Shown here piece by piece: positions 1 through 9,200 of a DNA stretch of 64,000 bases (position 1 is the first letter of the stretch; each line of letters begins with the position of its first letter). The DNA is taken from NCBI GenBank assembly GCA_017465465.1, contig JAFTWE010000014.1, forward strand, positions 1 to 64,000, written 5' to 3'. The translations under genes were made by a program, and so were the position numbers. The notes under the pieces were generated by a model, which made no database searches, was not told the origin of the DNA, and saw only the letters and a program-made list of their open reading frames with translations. The stretch comes from Clostridia bacterium. GTDB taxonomy: Bacteria > Bacillota > Clostridia > Oscillospirales > Acutalibacteraceae.

Positions 1-90
1 CATATTTTATCTGCTGCCCTTTTGTTTCTTTTAGCATTTTATCACCCTTTTTCTGCTTCTATTATACCATTTTTCTTACCTTTTGTACAG

Positions 91-128
91 AAAAAAACAA
101 AGTTCATTCCAAAAGGAATGAGCTTTGT
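91..128 (-). terminator. Intrinsic terminator after WG-repeat lipoprotein
   Basis: Read on the minus strand, a 14-bp stem with one G-T pair and a four-base loop is followed directly by seven T residues. It lies 45 bases beyond the stop codon of the WG-repeat gene. Bases 1-90 contain nothing else I can support. Confidence 0.85.
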
Positions 129-172
129 CAGCAGTCTGAGCTGTATTTTTTGTCAAAATACAGCTTTTATCT

Positions 173-1162
173 TTATTCTTCTGTCTGAGATGTGGGTTGA
201 GTTGTGGTTTTAACCGCAATTCCGTTAGAAATCTGCTCATCAACGAGCAAGATTCCCCACACTCCTCCGTCATTTGAAGCAAATGCTCTTCCGTCGTGAA
301 CGGTGGTAAGTGCATTGTATTGGCAAGGAACAACCTGCGTTCCGTCAGCTTTGTAAATGCCGTACTTTCCGCCCTCCAGAACTGTTACATAGCCTTCACT
401 GCATTCATAAGGGGTGGTAGAATTGCCCAAAGCGCTGTAGCCGTTGACAGCTTCATATTCAAAAGGAACAACTTCCTCTCCCTTTGAATTTATGTAGCCC
501 CATTTGCCGCCCTTTGACATAGCAACAAGTCCGCCTGTAAACACACCTGCGGCATTGTAATCCGAAGCCCCTACAAGCTTGTCACCGTTAACCAGCCCGT
601 ACTTTCCGCTGTCAAGCTGAACAGCCTCGGGCAAAAAGCTTCCGCCGTCTGCCTGAGTGTCGCCGTTCTGAATGCTGACCTTTTCTAATGCAGAATTCCA
701 CAGATAAGTGTAACCGCTGAATTCTTCACACTTGTGAGGATAACTCCAGGTTTCACTCAGGGAATTATCAATCACATAAGTTGTTCTGTAAGAGCCTTCA
801 GGCTTGATTGTGGCTATATAGCCGTCGGTACAAATGCAGGTTTCAACCGTATCGTATTTCGGCTCAATAACAATTTCACCGTTTGAGTTTATAAATCCGA
901 ATTTGCCGTCTTTCTGAATAACATAACAATCGCCAAATGTTACATCATAGTGATTGGTTTTGTCATTAAACTTAGTCTGAGGCAAAGCAAATATATTGTC
1001 TGCTTCAACAGACGGCTCAACTACCCAGGTTTCGGTATATTCAATTTTCTGCTCAGAATCTGTTTCAGTTTTTGCTTCTTCTTCCTTGTTGCCGCAGGCA
1101 CACAAACCGCACACCGACAAGGCACAAAGAAGAACAGCAAATATTCTTCTAAAACTATTCAT
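173..1162 (-). CDS. WG-repeat lipoprotein
   Basis: Predicted surface lipoprotein of 329 residues; molecular function unknown. The N-terminus is a lipoprotein signal peptide: a short basic start, a hydrophobic stretch and a lipobox ending in LCAC near residue 23, followed by a Glu/Thr-rich linker. The body holds at least five WG-type repeats, each beginning with a K(W/F/Y)G motif and carrying an (I/V)xPxxY-like segment, for example near residues 95, 220 and 270. WG repeats are beta-rich and usually structural or binding modules. The start has AAAGGAG at good spacing. It lies 24 bases downstream of the GPH transporter gene with no terminator between, so the two are probably co-transcribed, and a terminator follows it. 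The repeat family call is firm; the role is not. Confidence 0.8.
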   Translation of the reverse strand: MNSFRRIFAVLLCALSVCGLCACGNKEEEAKTETDSEQKIEYTETWVVEPSVEADNIFALPQTKFNDKTNHYDVTFGDCYVIQKDGKFGFINSNGEIVIEPKYDTVETCICTDGYIATIKPEGSYRTTYVIDNSLSETWSYPHKCEEFSGYTYLWNSALEKVSIQNGDTQADGGSFLPEAVQLDSGKYGLVNGDKLVGASDYNAAGVFTGGLVAMSKGGKWGYINSKGEEVVPFEYEAVNGYSALGNSTTPYECSEGYVTVLEGGKYGIYKADGTQVVPCQYNALTTVHDGRAFASNDGGVWGILLVDEQISNGIAVKTTTQPTSQTEE

Positions 1163-1186
1163 TACATACTCCTTTGAAAATCGGGT

Positions 1187-2749
1187 TTATTTCTTCAAAG
1201 CCTTTCTTGCTTCAATTTCAGCAACCATCTGAGCCTGCTTCTTTTCTGTGATTGTGTAGAAAAGCATAGGAATGATTGTACCAACCATACTGATAGCGCC
1301 TGCAAGAATGAGAACATTCCAGAGAAGCTGTTCGCCCTCAGGCTGAATTGCAGGTGTTGCTTCGGGGTTGATTCCTGCCCAGCTGAAAGCCATAACACCG
1401 ATGAAAGCTCCAACAGCCATACCAACTTTGTTGATAAGAGTCTGCATAGCAAAGCAGATACCTTCGCCTCTTTCGCCTGTTTTCCATTCAAGGTAGTCAA
1501 CTGTGTCACCAATCATAGCGTAGGTGATGATGTTATTAACACCCTGAGGAATACCGAGAAGAACAAGTCCGATAGCGCAAACAACAAGCTTCCACGGAGC
1601 ATCATAGCCAATGAAATACATTGCAAACATAACTACTGCGCCGAGAGCGTGAACGCCGATATATGCCCATTTCTTTGTGAATTTCTTTGACATCCAGGGA
1701 ACAAGAATTGAAGCAACAAGTCCGCCGGGAACAACAAGAAGAGTGATAAGACCGTACAAGCCTTCGTCTTTAAGAACATACTTTGCAAAATAAAGACCGC
1801 CTGTGTATGTATAAACCATTCTTGCACCGCCGAGAACGCCTGAAATAACAATAAGAAGAAGCTCTTTGTTTTTGAAAAGGAGCTTTAAGTTGTGGCCAAG
1901 GCTGGGTGGAGTATCAGTTGTTGTAAAACGCTCTTTTGTGTGCTTGAAGCCGTAATAGAACATCGGAATGGCAACAACCGTGAATACAACAGCGCAAATG
2001 AAATATGTCCATTTAAGGGTATCAGCATTATCCTGAATAAATTCAGGCATAACTGTGCCAACATAAGATGCAGCTTTATCGGCTGTAACGCCAAGGTCTG
2101 CAACAATTTTATCAATATCGTCTGCTGTATACTTAAACTTTGATGTGATAGCATCTGTAAGAATCGGAACACCTACTGTTACGATACCTGCGCCGAGAGT
2201 ACAAACAAGACGGGTGATTGTAAGCATATTACCGCGAACAACGGTGTTGTTTGTAAGGCAGGTTGAAAGTCCCCAATAAGGAACATCAGCAACAGTGTAT
2301 GTAACCGACCAGAGAGTGTAAATTACAGAAACTATAATGAAGGTCGGAAGTGATTTTGCCGGGAAAGGTAAGAAGCAAGCAATAGTCATCGCTGCAATAG
2401 GAAGTGCCATCCACTTAAGGTAAGGACGGCATTTGCCCCACTTTGTTCTCGTCTTATCAACAATCGAGCCCATAATCGGGTCATTAAGTGCGTCAAAAAT
2501 ACGAACACCGAGCATCAAGAAAGCAACAGCCATTGCACCGTCAAGTGCGCCGAAAATTCCGCCCTTTTCAACACTACCGAAAAGAAGCGCGTCTGTGAGG
2601 AAAATGGTAAGGTATGAACCTATAATTGTGCAGATAAAGTTCTGACCAAATCCTGTAATGGCATAAGCGATAGCTTCTTTTGGCTGAAGGCTACCCTTAT
2701 CATTTGGATTTGTGCCATAGACCTTATGCAACAAATCGTTGATTTTCAT
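1187..2749 (-). CDS. GPH-family sugar:cation symporter
   Basis: Twelve-helix major-facilitator protein of 520 residues, close to the family's usual length. It belongs to the glycoside-pentoside-hexuronide:cation symporters, which import glycosides, pentosides or hexuronides with Na+ or H+. The signature region near residues 80-110 is clear: RIFDALNDPIMG, then a basic segment with KWGKCRPYLKW. The cytoplasmic loop between helices 6 and 7 is extended by about 40 residues (roughly 215-255). The substrate cannot be read from the sequence. A cytoplasmic GH51 arabinofuranosidase lies 30 kb away, so arabinosides are possible but unproven. GGAGGG precedes the start, a sigma-A promoter lies upstream, and the WG-repeat lipoprotein follows in the same transcript. 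Confidence 0.88.
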   Translation of the reverse strand: MKINDLLHKVYGTNPNDKGSLQPKEAIAYAITGFGQNFICTIIGSYLTIFLTDALLFGSVEKGGIFGALDGAMAVAFLMLGVRIFDALNDPIMGSIVDKTRTKWGKCRPYLKWMALPIAAMTIACFLPFPAKSLPTFIIVSVIYTLWSVTYTVADVPYWGLSTCLTNNTVVRGNMLTITRLVCTLGAGIVTVGVPILTDAITSKFKYTADDIDKIVADLGVTADKAASYVGTVMPEFIQDNADTLKWTYFICAVVFTVVAIPMFYYGFKHTKERFTTTDTPPSLGHNLKLLFKNKELLLIVISGVLGGARMVYTYTGGLYFAKYVLKDEGLYGLITLLVVPGGLVASILVPWMSKKFTKKWAYIGVHALGAVVMFAMYFIGYDAPWKLVVCAIGLVLLGIPQGVNNIITYAMIGDTVDYLEWKTGERGEGICFAMQTLINKVGMAVGAFIGVMAFSWAGINPEATPAIQPEGEQLLWNVLILAGAISMVGTIIPMLFYTITEKKQAQMVAEIEARKALKK

Positions 2750-2780
2750 AGAAAACCCTCCAATTTATTATAATATATTG

Positions 2781-2809
2781 ATTTTATCACATATTTTTAT
2801 TTTTTTCAA
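2781..2809 (-). promoter_or_regulatory. Sigma-A promoter of GPH transporter gene
   Basis: On the minus strand TTGAAA and TAAAAT are separated by 17 bases, about 35 bases before the start codon. Confidence 0.6.
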
Positions 2810-2823
2810 TCTGTAATATACAT

Positions 2824-2858
2824 AAAAAAGAGGCAAACCGCTTAAGCAGTTTGCCTCA
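2824..2858 (-). terminator. pckG: Intrinsic terminator of pckG
   Basis: A GAGGCAAAC/GTTTGCCTC-type stem with one mismatch is followed by a T run on the minus strand, just past the pckG stop codon. Confidence 0.85.
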
Positions 2859-2873
2859 AAAATCAAGACTGAA

Positions 2874-4655
2874 TTATGCAAGGTTTGCTTTAAGAGTGTC
2901 AAGCTCTTTTGCAAGCTCTTCGGGAAGAGTTTTACCAAACTTACCGTAGAACTCTTCAATGCCCTTAGCTTCTTCACTCCAGAGAGCCTTGTCAACATCA
3001 AGGATTTTCTTAAGAGAGTCAACAGAAACTTCACCCTCAAGGCCTTCAATGTTGATATCCTCTGCCTTTGGAAGATAACCGATAGCTGTTTCTTCAGCAT
3101 CAACTTCGTTTTCGCAACGCTTGATAATCCATTCAAGAACGCGAAGGTTATCGCCAAATCCGGGCCACATAAAGTTGCCGTCTTCATCCTTACGGAACCA
3201 GTTAACATTGAAGATTTTGGGAGCCTTGTCAGCATCAAGTGTTTCACCGATGTCAATCCAGTGCTGCCAGTAGTCACCCATATCATAGCCGCAGAAAGGA
3301 AGCATAGCCATTGGGTCACGGCGAACAACACCTACTGCACCTGTTGCAGCTGCTGTTGTTTCAGAAGCCATAATTGAACCAACAAATACACCGTGGTTCC
3401 AGTCTCTTGACTGATATACAAGAGGAGTAAGAGCTGCACGGCGGCCGCCGAATACGAATGCAGAAATAGGAACGCCTGCAGGATTTTCAAATTCGCTTGA
3501 AATGCAGGGGCAGTTCTTTGCGGGAGCTGTGAAACGGCTGTTAGGATGAGCGCCTTTGATTTCGTCAACCTTACCGTTCCAGGGCTTACCTGTCCATTCA
3601 ACAGCATTCTCAGGTGGGTTCTTATCAAGACCTTCCCACCAAACTGTGTTGTTATCAAGGTTATGAGCAACGTTTGTGAAGATTGTGCCCTGCTTTGTTG
3701 ATGCAAGAGCGTTGGGGTTTGACTTTTCGTTTGTGCCGGGGGCAACACCGAAGAAGCCGTTTTCAGGGTTAATGGCATAAAGTCTGCCGTCTTCACCCTT
3801 ACGAATCCAAGCGATATCGTCGCCTACGCACCATACTTTATAGCCTGCCTTTTTGTATCCTTCAGGAGGAACCATCATAGCAAGGTTTGTCTTACCGCAA
3901 GCTGAGGGGAATGCGGCGCAGATGTATTTAACTTCACCCTTGGGATTTTCAACGCCGAGGATGAGCATATGCTCTGCCTGCCAGCCTTCGTGTTTGCCCT
4001 GATATGAAGCAATACGAAGAGCGAAGCACTTCTTACCGAGAAGTACGTTTCCGCCGTAGCCTGAATTTACAGAGATAATTGTGTTATCCTGTGGGAAGTG
4101 GCAGATGTATCTGTTATTTTCATCAATGTCACATTTGCAGTGAAGGCCGCGAACCCAGTCATTGCTTTCGTCACCGAAAGAATCAAGAACAGCCTTGCCT
4201 ACTCTTGTCATAATAGCCATGTTGAGAACAACATAGATTGAGTCAGTAACTTCAATACCAACCTTAGAAAGCTTTGAGCCGATAGGACCCATTGAATAGG
4301 GGATAACGTACATTGTGCGACCCTTGTAGCTGTCTCTTGCGATATCGAAGAGCTTTTTATACATTACATCGGGGTCTTCCCAGTTATTTGTGGGGCCTGC
4401 TTCTTCCTTAGTCTTTGTGCAGATAAAGGTACGACCCTCAACACGGGCAACGTCGTTGGGGTTTGTTCTGTGAAGTAAGCAACCGGGAAGAAGTTCCTCG
4501 TTAAGTCTTTCCATTTCGCCTGTTGCGCAAGCTTCGTTACGAAGAGCCTCAAGCTGCTCCTCTGAGCCGTCAATCCAAACAACACTGTCGGGCTTAACAA
4601 GAGCTACCTGCTCGTCAACCCAATCAAGAATTGTTTTGTTATTTGTAAGTGCCAT
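2874..4655 (-). CDS. pckG: Phosphoenolpyruvate carboxykinase (GTP)
   Basis: Interconverts oxaloacetate + GTP with PEP + CO2 + GDP in the cytosol. In rumen and gut anaerobes it often runs toward oxaloacetate to feed succinate or amino acids. The 593 residues match the GTP-dependent family, not the shorter ATP-dependent one. The nucleotide-binding P-loop appears as FPSACGKTNLAMM near residue 255, and the nucleotide-base contact region as FMWPGFGDNLRVLEWI near residue 485. The start ATG has an AAGGAG site. Its own promoter and terminator make it monocistronic. It lies close to PFOR and the other central-carbon genes, which supports a fermentative role. Identification is secure. Confidence 0.96.
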   Translation of the reverse strand: MALTNNKTILDWVDEQVALVKPDSVVWIDGSEEQLEALRNEACATGEMERLNEELLPGCLLHRTNPNDVARVEGRTFICTKTKEEAGPTNNWEDPDVMYKKLFDIARDSYKGRTMYVIPYSMGPIGSKLSKVGIEVTDSIYVVLNMAIMTRVGKAVLDSFGDESNDWVRGLHCKCDIDENNRYICHFPQDNTIISVNSGYGGNVLLGKKCFALRIASYQGKHEGWQAEHMLILGVENPKGEVKYICAAFPSACGKTNLAMMVPPEGYKKAGYKVWCVGDDIAWIRKGEDGRLYAINPENGFFGVAPGTNEKSNPNALASTKQGTIFTNVAHNLDNNTVWWEGLDKNPPENAVEWTGKPWNGKVDEIKGAHPNSRFTAPAKNCPCISSEFENPAGVPISAFVFGGRRAALTPLVYQSRDWNHGVFVGSIMASETTAAATGAVGVVRRDPMAMLPFCGYDMGDYWQHWIDIGETLDADKAPKIFNVNWFRKDEDGNFMWPGFGDNLRVLEWIIKRCENEVDAEETAIGYLPKAEDINIEGLEGEVSVDSLKKILDVDKALWSEEAKGIEEFYGKFGKTLPEELAKELDTLKANLA

Positions 4656-4701
4656 ATAAAAATTCTCCTTTCAGAATTTTATTCAACGTATGTCGTTATA
4701 T

Positions 4702-4730
4702 ATTATAATCGATTTTTTGTAAAATTTCAA
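4702..4730 (-). promoter_or_regulatory. pckG: Sigma-A promoter of pckG
   Basis: TTGAAA, 17-base spacer, TATAAT on the minus strand, about 47 bases before the pckG start. Confidence 0.7.
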
Positions 4731-4861
4731 CCTTAAAATATATAATAAACAAGAACAAAATGTTAATTTTTTGTCATTATTTACAAAACAAAACTGAATA
4801 ATACTGTTTTCGGCTGACTATACTTATTTTAAAACATATTTTATAAAGGAAGGCAGTTATT

Positions 4862-5191
4862 ATGAAAGACCTCCGAACAGAAAGCCAGAAGCTTTTTCAC
4901 ACATTTGTTACTCTTGCCGTTATTATTATGAGCATTACTTTAATTTTTATGGGTGTTTTTGCCGCTAAAAACAACACTGCAATGATTGATTCAGGTATTA
5001 CCCCTGCAATGATTTATGCAAGAAGAGAAAACACGCAGATTTCGGTGCAGATTGGCGAATCGCTTTATGAAAACACGCCGAAAAAAGAAATTCCGCTAAC
5101 AGAGCTGGCTTCTTTTGCGCCTGCACCCATTAACGGAATATACATTATATATAAGAATATCTGTGAATTAGCTGATTCATTTCTTCCTTGA
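4862..5191 (+). CDS. Small single-pass membrane protein, unknown function
   Basis: A 109-residue protein I do not recognise. A charged N-terminus of about 13 residues is followed by one strong transmembrane helix (roughly 14-35) and then a mostly soluble C-terminal part. An AAGGAAGG site five bases before the ATG supports translation. The 3' end overlaps the last 15 bases of the convergent XRE regulator gene. Upstream it shares a 206-base divergent region with pckG; I see no convincing -35 element on this strand. No family motif is visible. It could be an exported or membrane-anchored peptide linked to the regulator, but only position suggests that. Confidence 0.6.
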   Translation: MKDLRTESQKLFHTFVTLAVIIMSITLIFMGVFAAKNNTAMIDSGITPAMIYARRENTQISVQIGESLYENTPKKEIPLTELASFAPAPINGIYIIYKNICELADSFLP

Positions 5192-6115
5192 AAGAAGCAC
5201 AACCAATCCGCCGTAAAGCACTGCTGCACAAGGCCAGACTATCCAGGTTGTGTGCCAATCAGAAGAAATAAAGCTCCACGCTAAATAAGCGGCAAGCACA
5301 ACCGACCAATACACGCCTGCTACTTTCTCAAGTTTATTTTCGGCATCTTTTCTTTGCGGAGTGTAGTCATCCTGTTGCAAAAGCTGTTTATAAGCACCGT
5401 GAGTCATCCCTGCCTTTATAAAAAGGGCCACCGCAACGCTGACTATTATAAAAAGCATCAGTACACTTATAATAACACCACGGTCACTGTCATCAAAAGC
5501 GGCACAGATAACAGTCGGCACAATACTTACAATGCACAAAACAACACCTGTTATTATATATGAGGCAAAGGTTTTGCTGTAAGCTGACTTGCCTTTTTCA
5601 AGAAAATCCTCAGTACGCATATCAATGCTGAACTGCTCTTTTGTGATATGGTTATATTTCCCGAGGTTTAATCCGCTATAGATAAAAAGACCGACGGCTA
5701 TTGCAATTATAACAAGAAACAACGGCACACCTACACCTGCCATAACGGCATCACTTAAGCTAAAACCCTCCAACGCAACCAACACACACGGCGATAAAAT
5801 GCACAGCATAACACCTGTTGCAATTAAAGATGAAAACTTTTTAACAACTTCAAGATAAGCTGACGCTTCCTCCATAGAAACCGTTCTTAAAATCTTAGTT
5901 GGTGTTTCTTGCTCTTCCGGCGGTTGATTTTTGAGAAGATAATCGGTGCTTACGCCGAAAATCTCACTCAGCTTAACTATGCGGTCAAGGTCGGGAATCG
6001 ACTCCCCCGTTTCCCATTTAGAAACCGATTGCCTTGAAACATCAAGCTTTTCAGCTAATGCCTCTTGAGAAAGACCGTTTCTTTTTCTTAATTCAAAAAT
6101 TTTATCTGACAACAT
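5177..6115 (-). CDS. XRE-family regulator with C-terminal membrane domain
   Basis: Likely DNA-binding repressor tethered to the membrane. The N-terminal 60 residues form a classic Cro/C1-type helix-turn-helix ([21 protein letters not shown]). The C-terminal part has about six hydrophobic helices in three hairpins, the last pair ending at the C-terminus. I place the start at the ATG at 6115 (312 aa). It has AAAGGAG eight bases upstream, and the apparent -10 box at 6141-6146 would put the transcript start almost on the alternative upstream ATG at 6136. This architecture is common in Clostridia and often autoregulates or senses membrane stress. The 3' end overlaps the small membrane protein gene on the other strand. 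Confidence 0.85.
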   Translation of the reverse strand: MLSDKIFELRKRNGLSQEALAEKLDVSRQSVSKWETGESIPDLDRIVKLSEIFGVSTDYLLKNQPPEEQETPTKILRTVSMEEASAYLEVVKKFSSLIATGVMLCILSPCVLVALEGFSLSDAVMAGVGVPLFLVIIAIAVGLFIYSGLNLGKYNHITKEQFSIDMRTEDFLEKGKSAYSKTFASYIITGVVLCIVSIVPTVICAAFDDSDRGVIISVLMLFIIVSVAVALFIKAGMTHGAYKQLLQQDDYTPQRKDAENKLEKVAGVYWSVVLAAYLAWSFISSDWHTTWIVWPCAAVLYGGLVVLLSRKK

Positions 6116-6140
6116 ATAATCAGCTCCTTTCATCACCTGT

Positions 6141-6169
6141 ATTATACAACATTTTCAGGTTGACAACTA
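6141..6169 (-). promoter_or_regulatory. Possible promoter of XRE regulator
   Basis: TATAAT on the minus strand at 6141-6146 is clear. The -35 is weak: TAGTTG at 17 bases, or TTGTCA at only 14. A GGTTGaCAACT-like dyad overlaps the -35 region and could be an operator. Confidence 0.45.
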
Positions 6170-6182
6170 CCAAGTGCGGTTG

Positions 6183-6220
6183 AAAAAACGGCAACCAACA
6201 GTTGCGGTTGCCGTTTTTTT
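6183..6220 (-). terminator. Bidirectional terminator after carB-dapF
   Basis: A 14-bp stem (AAAAAACGGCAACC with its complement) gives a T run on both strands. On the minus strand it ends the argF-carA-carB-dapF transcript, 16 bases after the stop. Confidence 0.85.
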
Positions 6221-6235
6221 GCTTAAAAGCTAATT

Positions 6236-9200
6236 TTAATATTCTACTACGCCTTCGTAAACCTTGTTTGCATCACCGAGGAGATAGATGTTTTCACCGT
6301 CGTATCTTACGGTTACATCACCGCCGCGCATTTTAACTGTGATGTCTTCATTGAGGTTGCAAAGACCTTTTTCGATTGCGGCAACAACTGTTGCACAAGC
6401 ACCTGTTCCGCAGCCAAGGCTTTCACCGTTGATAGCGCGCTCATAGCAACGCATCTTAATGGTGTTTTTATTAACAACTCTTGCAAGCTCGGTGTTGATA
6501 TATTCAGGAAGGAAGCCTGAGTTTCTCATTGTGTCGCCAAGCTCATTTACATCAACATCTTCAATTCTGTCACCGAAGATTACGCAGTGAGAGTTGCATA
6601 CGGTTACGCAGTTGATTTTATATTCCTTGCCGTCAACGGTAAGAGGATAATCAATAATCTTATCCATATCCACATTAACAGGAATATTCTTGGGGTCAAG
6701 GTCGGGCTTACCGAGGTTTACTCTTGCAGAGCGGATTTCACCGTTATAAGAGTAAAGCTTAACATCAATAACACCGCTGGCTGTTTCAATTTTCATCTCT
6801 TTCTTAGGAACAAGACCCTGGTCGTAGAGATATTTTGCGGCGCAACGGATGCTGTTAGCCGCCATAAGAGTAACAGTACCGTCTGTGTTGAATACTCTCA
6901 TTTTTGCATCGGCAATATCTGACTTTTCAAGGAATACCGTACCGTCAGCGCCGATACCGTAGTTACGGTCAATGAAGTTGATGGTAAGTGATTCAGGAGA
7001 ATCAATATCACCGTCAAAGTTGTTGAAGTGAATATCGTCGTTACCTGAAGCCTGCATTTTTGTGAAAGAAATGCGCTTCTTTTTCTCTCTCATATTGTTG
7101 ATATCAACAAGCTCAGTGTTCTTCTGAGTGAAGCGGCTTGCAATAATATCAGCAAGAGCGTTTGCTGTGTCAAGAGAAGTGAGGCAAGTGATTGAAAGCT
7201 GAACAGCTCTTCTGTGAAGTCTGATGAAGTTTTCAATAGACTTCTGCTTTGTTGAGCCTGTGTAAACAATGTAGTTTACTGCACCTGTTTCAAGGAGCTT
7301 AATCATATCGTCGCCCTTGTTGATGCTGCTTACAACCTCAACATCTACACCAAGGCTTCTGATAGCGTTAGCTGTGCCGTCGGTAGCGTAAATTTTAAGA
7401 CCTACATCGCTGAACTTCTTGGCAAGGGGGATAACCTCGTCCTTGTCTTTATCCTGAACGGTGATAAGAACACCGCCGTTGTGGTGCATGTGATGATATG
7501 TGCTTCTTTCGCAAAGCTTGAAGCCTGCTGAAACAAGACCCTTGAAAAGAGCTTCATTAAGGCTTCTTGCAAGGCCGAGAACCTCGCCTGTTGATTTCAT
7601 CTGCGGGCCAAGCTCTGAGTTAACATCGCTGAGCTTTTCAAATGAGAAAACAGGAACCTTAATTGCAAAGTAAGGCGGGGTTTTGTAAAGACCTGTGCCA
7701 AAGCCGAGGTCGCGGAGCTTCTGACCAACCATAACCTTAGTTGCAAGCTCAACCATAGGTACATTTGTAACCTTACTGATATAAGGAATTGTTCTTGAAG
7801 CTCTGGGGTTAACCTCAATAACATAAAGCTCGTTCTGATAGAAGAGATACTGAATATTAACAAGACCCTTTGTGCCCAGTGAAAGAGCAAGATTTGTTGA
7901 GCATTCAACAACCTTTTCAATCATTGTGTCGGTAAGAGTAAAGGGTGGGTAAACTGCGATTGAGTCACCGCTGTGAACGCCTGCACGCTCAATATGCTCC
8001 ATAATACCGGGAATAAGAATATCTTCACCGTCGGAGATAACGTCAACCTCAAGCTCCTTGCCCATCATATATTTATCAACGAGCACGGGGTTTTCAATCT
8101 TCTGAGAAAGGATGATGTCCATATACTGTCTTACATCGTTTTCGTTGTAAGCGATTGTCATATTCTGACCGCCGATAACATAAGAAGGACGAAGAAGAAC
8201 AGGATAGCCAAGCTCTTCAGCAGCTTCAAGAGCACCGTCAACATTCATAATTGTGTGTGCCTTAGGTCTGCGGATGTTGAAGGATTCAAGAAGAGCTTCA
8301 AAACGCTCTCTGTCTTCTGCAATATCAATGCCCTCAGCAGATGTGCCGAGAATTTTGATTCCGCTTTCATCAAGGAACTTTGTAAGCTTGATAGCAGTCT
8401 GACCGCCAAAGGCAACAACTACACCGATTGGGTTTTCAACCTTGATAACATTCATAACATCTTCTTCGCTCAACGGCTCAAAGTAAAGCCTGTCAGCGGT
8501 GTCGAAGTCGGTTGAAACAGTTTCGGGGTTGTTGTTGATAATAACAACCTCATAGCCAAGCTCTTTAAGAGTCCATACACAGTGAACGGAAGAGTAGTCA
8601 AATTCAATACCCTGACCGATACGGATAGGACCTGAACCGAGAACGATAATCTTTTCTTTATCGCTCTTGGGAAGTGCTCTTGACTCACAGTGATTGTCAT
8701 AAGTTGAATAGAAATAAGGTGTTTCTGCGGCAAACTCTGCGGCACAGGTGTCAACCATTTTATAAACTGCATCTCTGGTATTTTCGGGCAGCTTGCCTGC
8801 AAGGCGCTTGATAGCCTCGTCGGTGTAGCCGTACTTCTTACCTTTGATGTAATAATCCTCGTCAAGGTTGCCTGATTCAAGCATCTTTTCGTAATTTACG
8901 AGATTAAGAAGCTTTGAAAGGAACCATTTGTCGATTCTTGTGATTTCGTTGATTTTGTCAATGCTTACGCCCTCTTTAAGAGCTCTGAAAACAGTGAACA
9001 AACGAAGGTCATCACAAACACCGAGGCGTTCAACAACATCCATTCCATCGGGGAACTTCTTATAATTAAGAGTGTCAAGTGAAATTTCAGCACCGCGAAC
9101 AGCCTTCATAATTGCCATTTCAAATGAGGGAGCAATAGCCATAACCTCACCTGTGGCTTTCATCTGTGTGCCTAACTTGCGGTTAGCCTGAACAAATTTT

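Noticed and set aside
7060..7100. CarB-DapF fusion as a sequencing or assembly error
   Set aside because: The frame is continuous through the junction, with no stop, no homopolymer slip that would be needed to create the fusion, and an ordinary linker. A real upstream stop would need to be lost by several changes. Still worth a strain comparison.
7973..8515. 180-codon open frame opposite carB
   Set aside because: It mirrors strongly conserved CarB codons on the other strand and has no ribosome-binding site or family resemblance.
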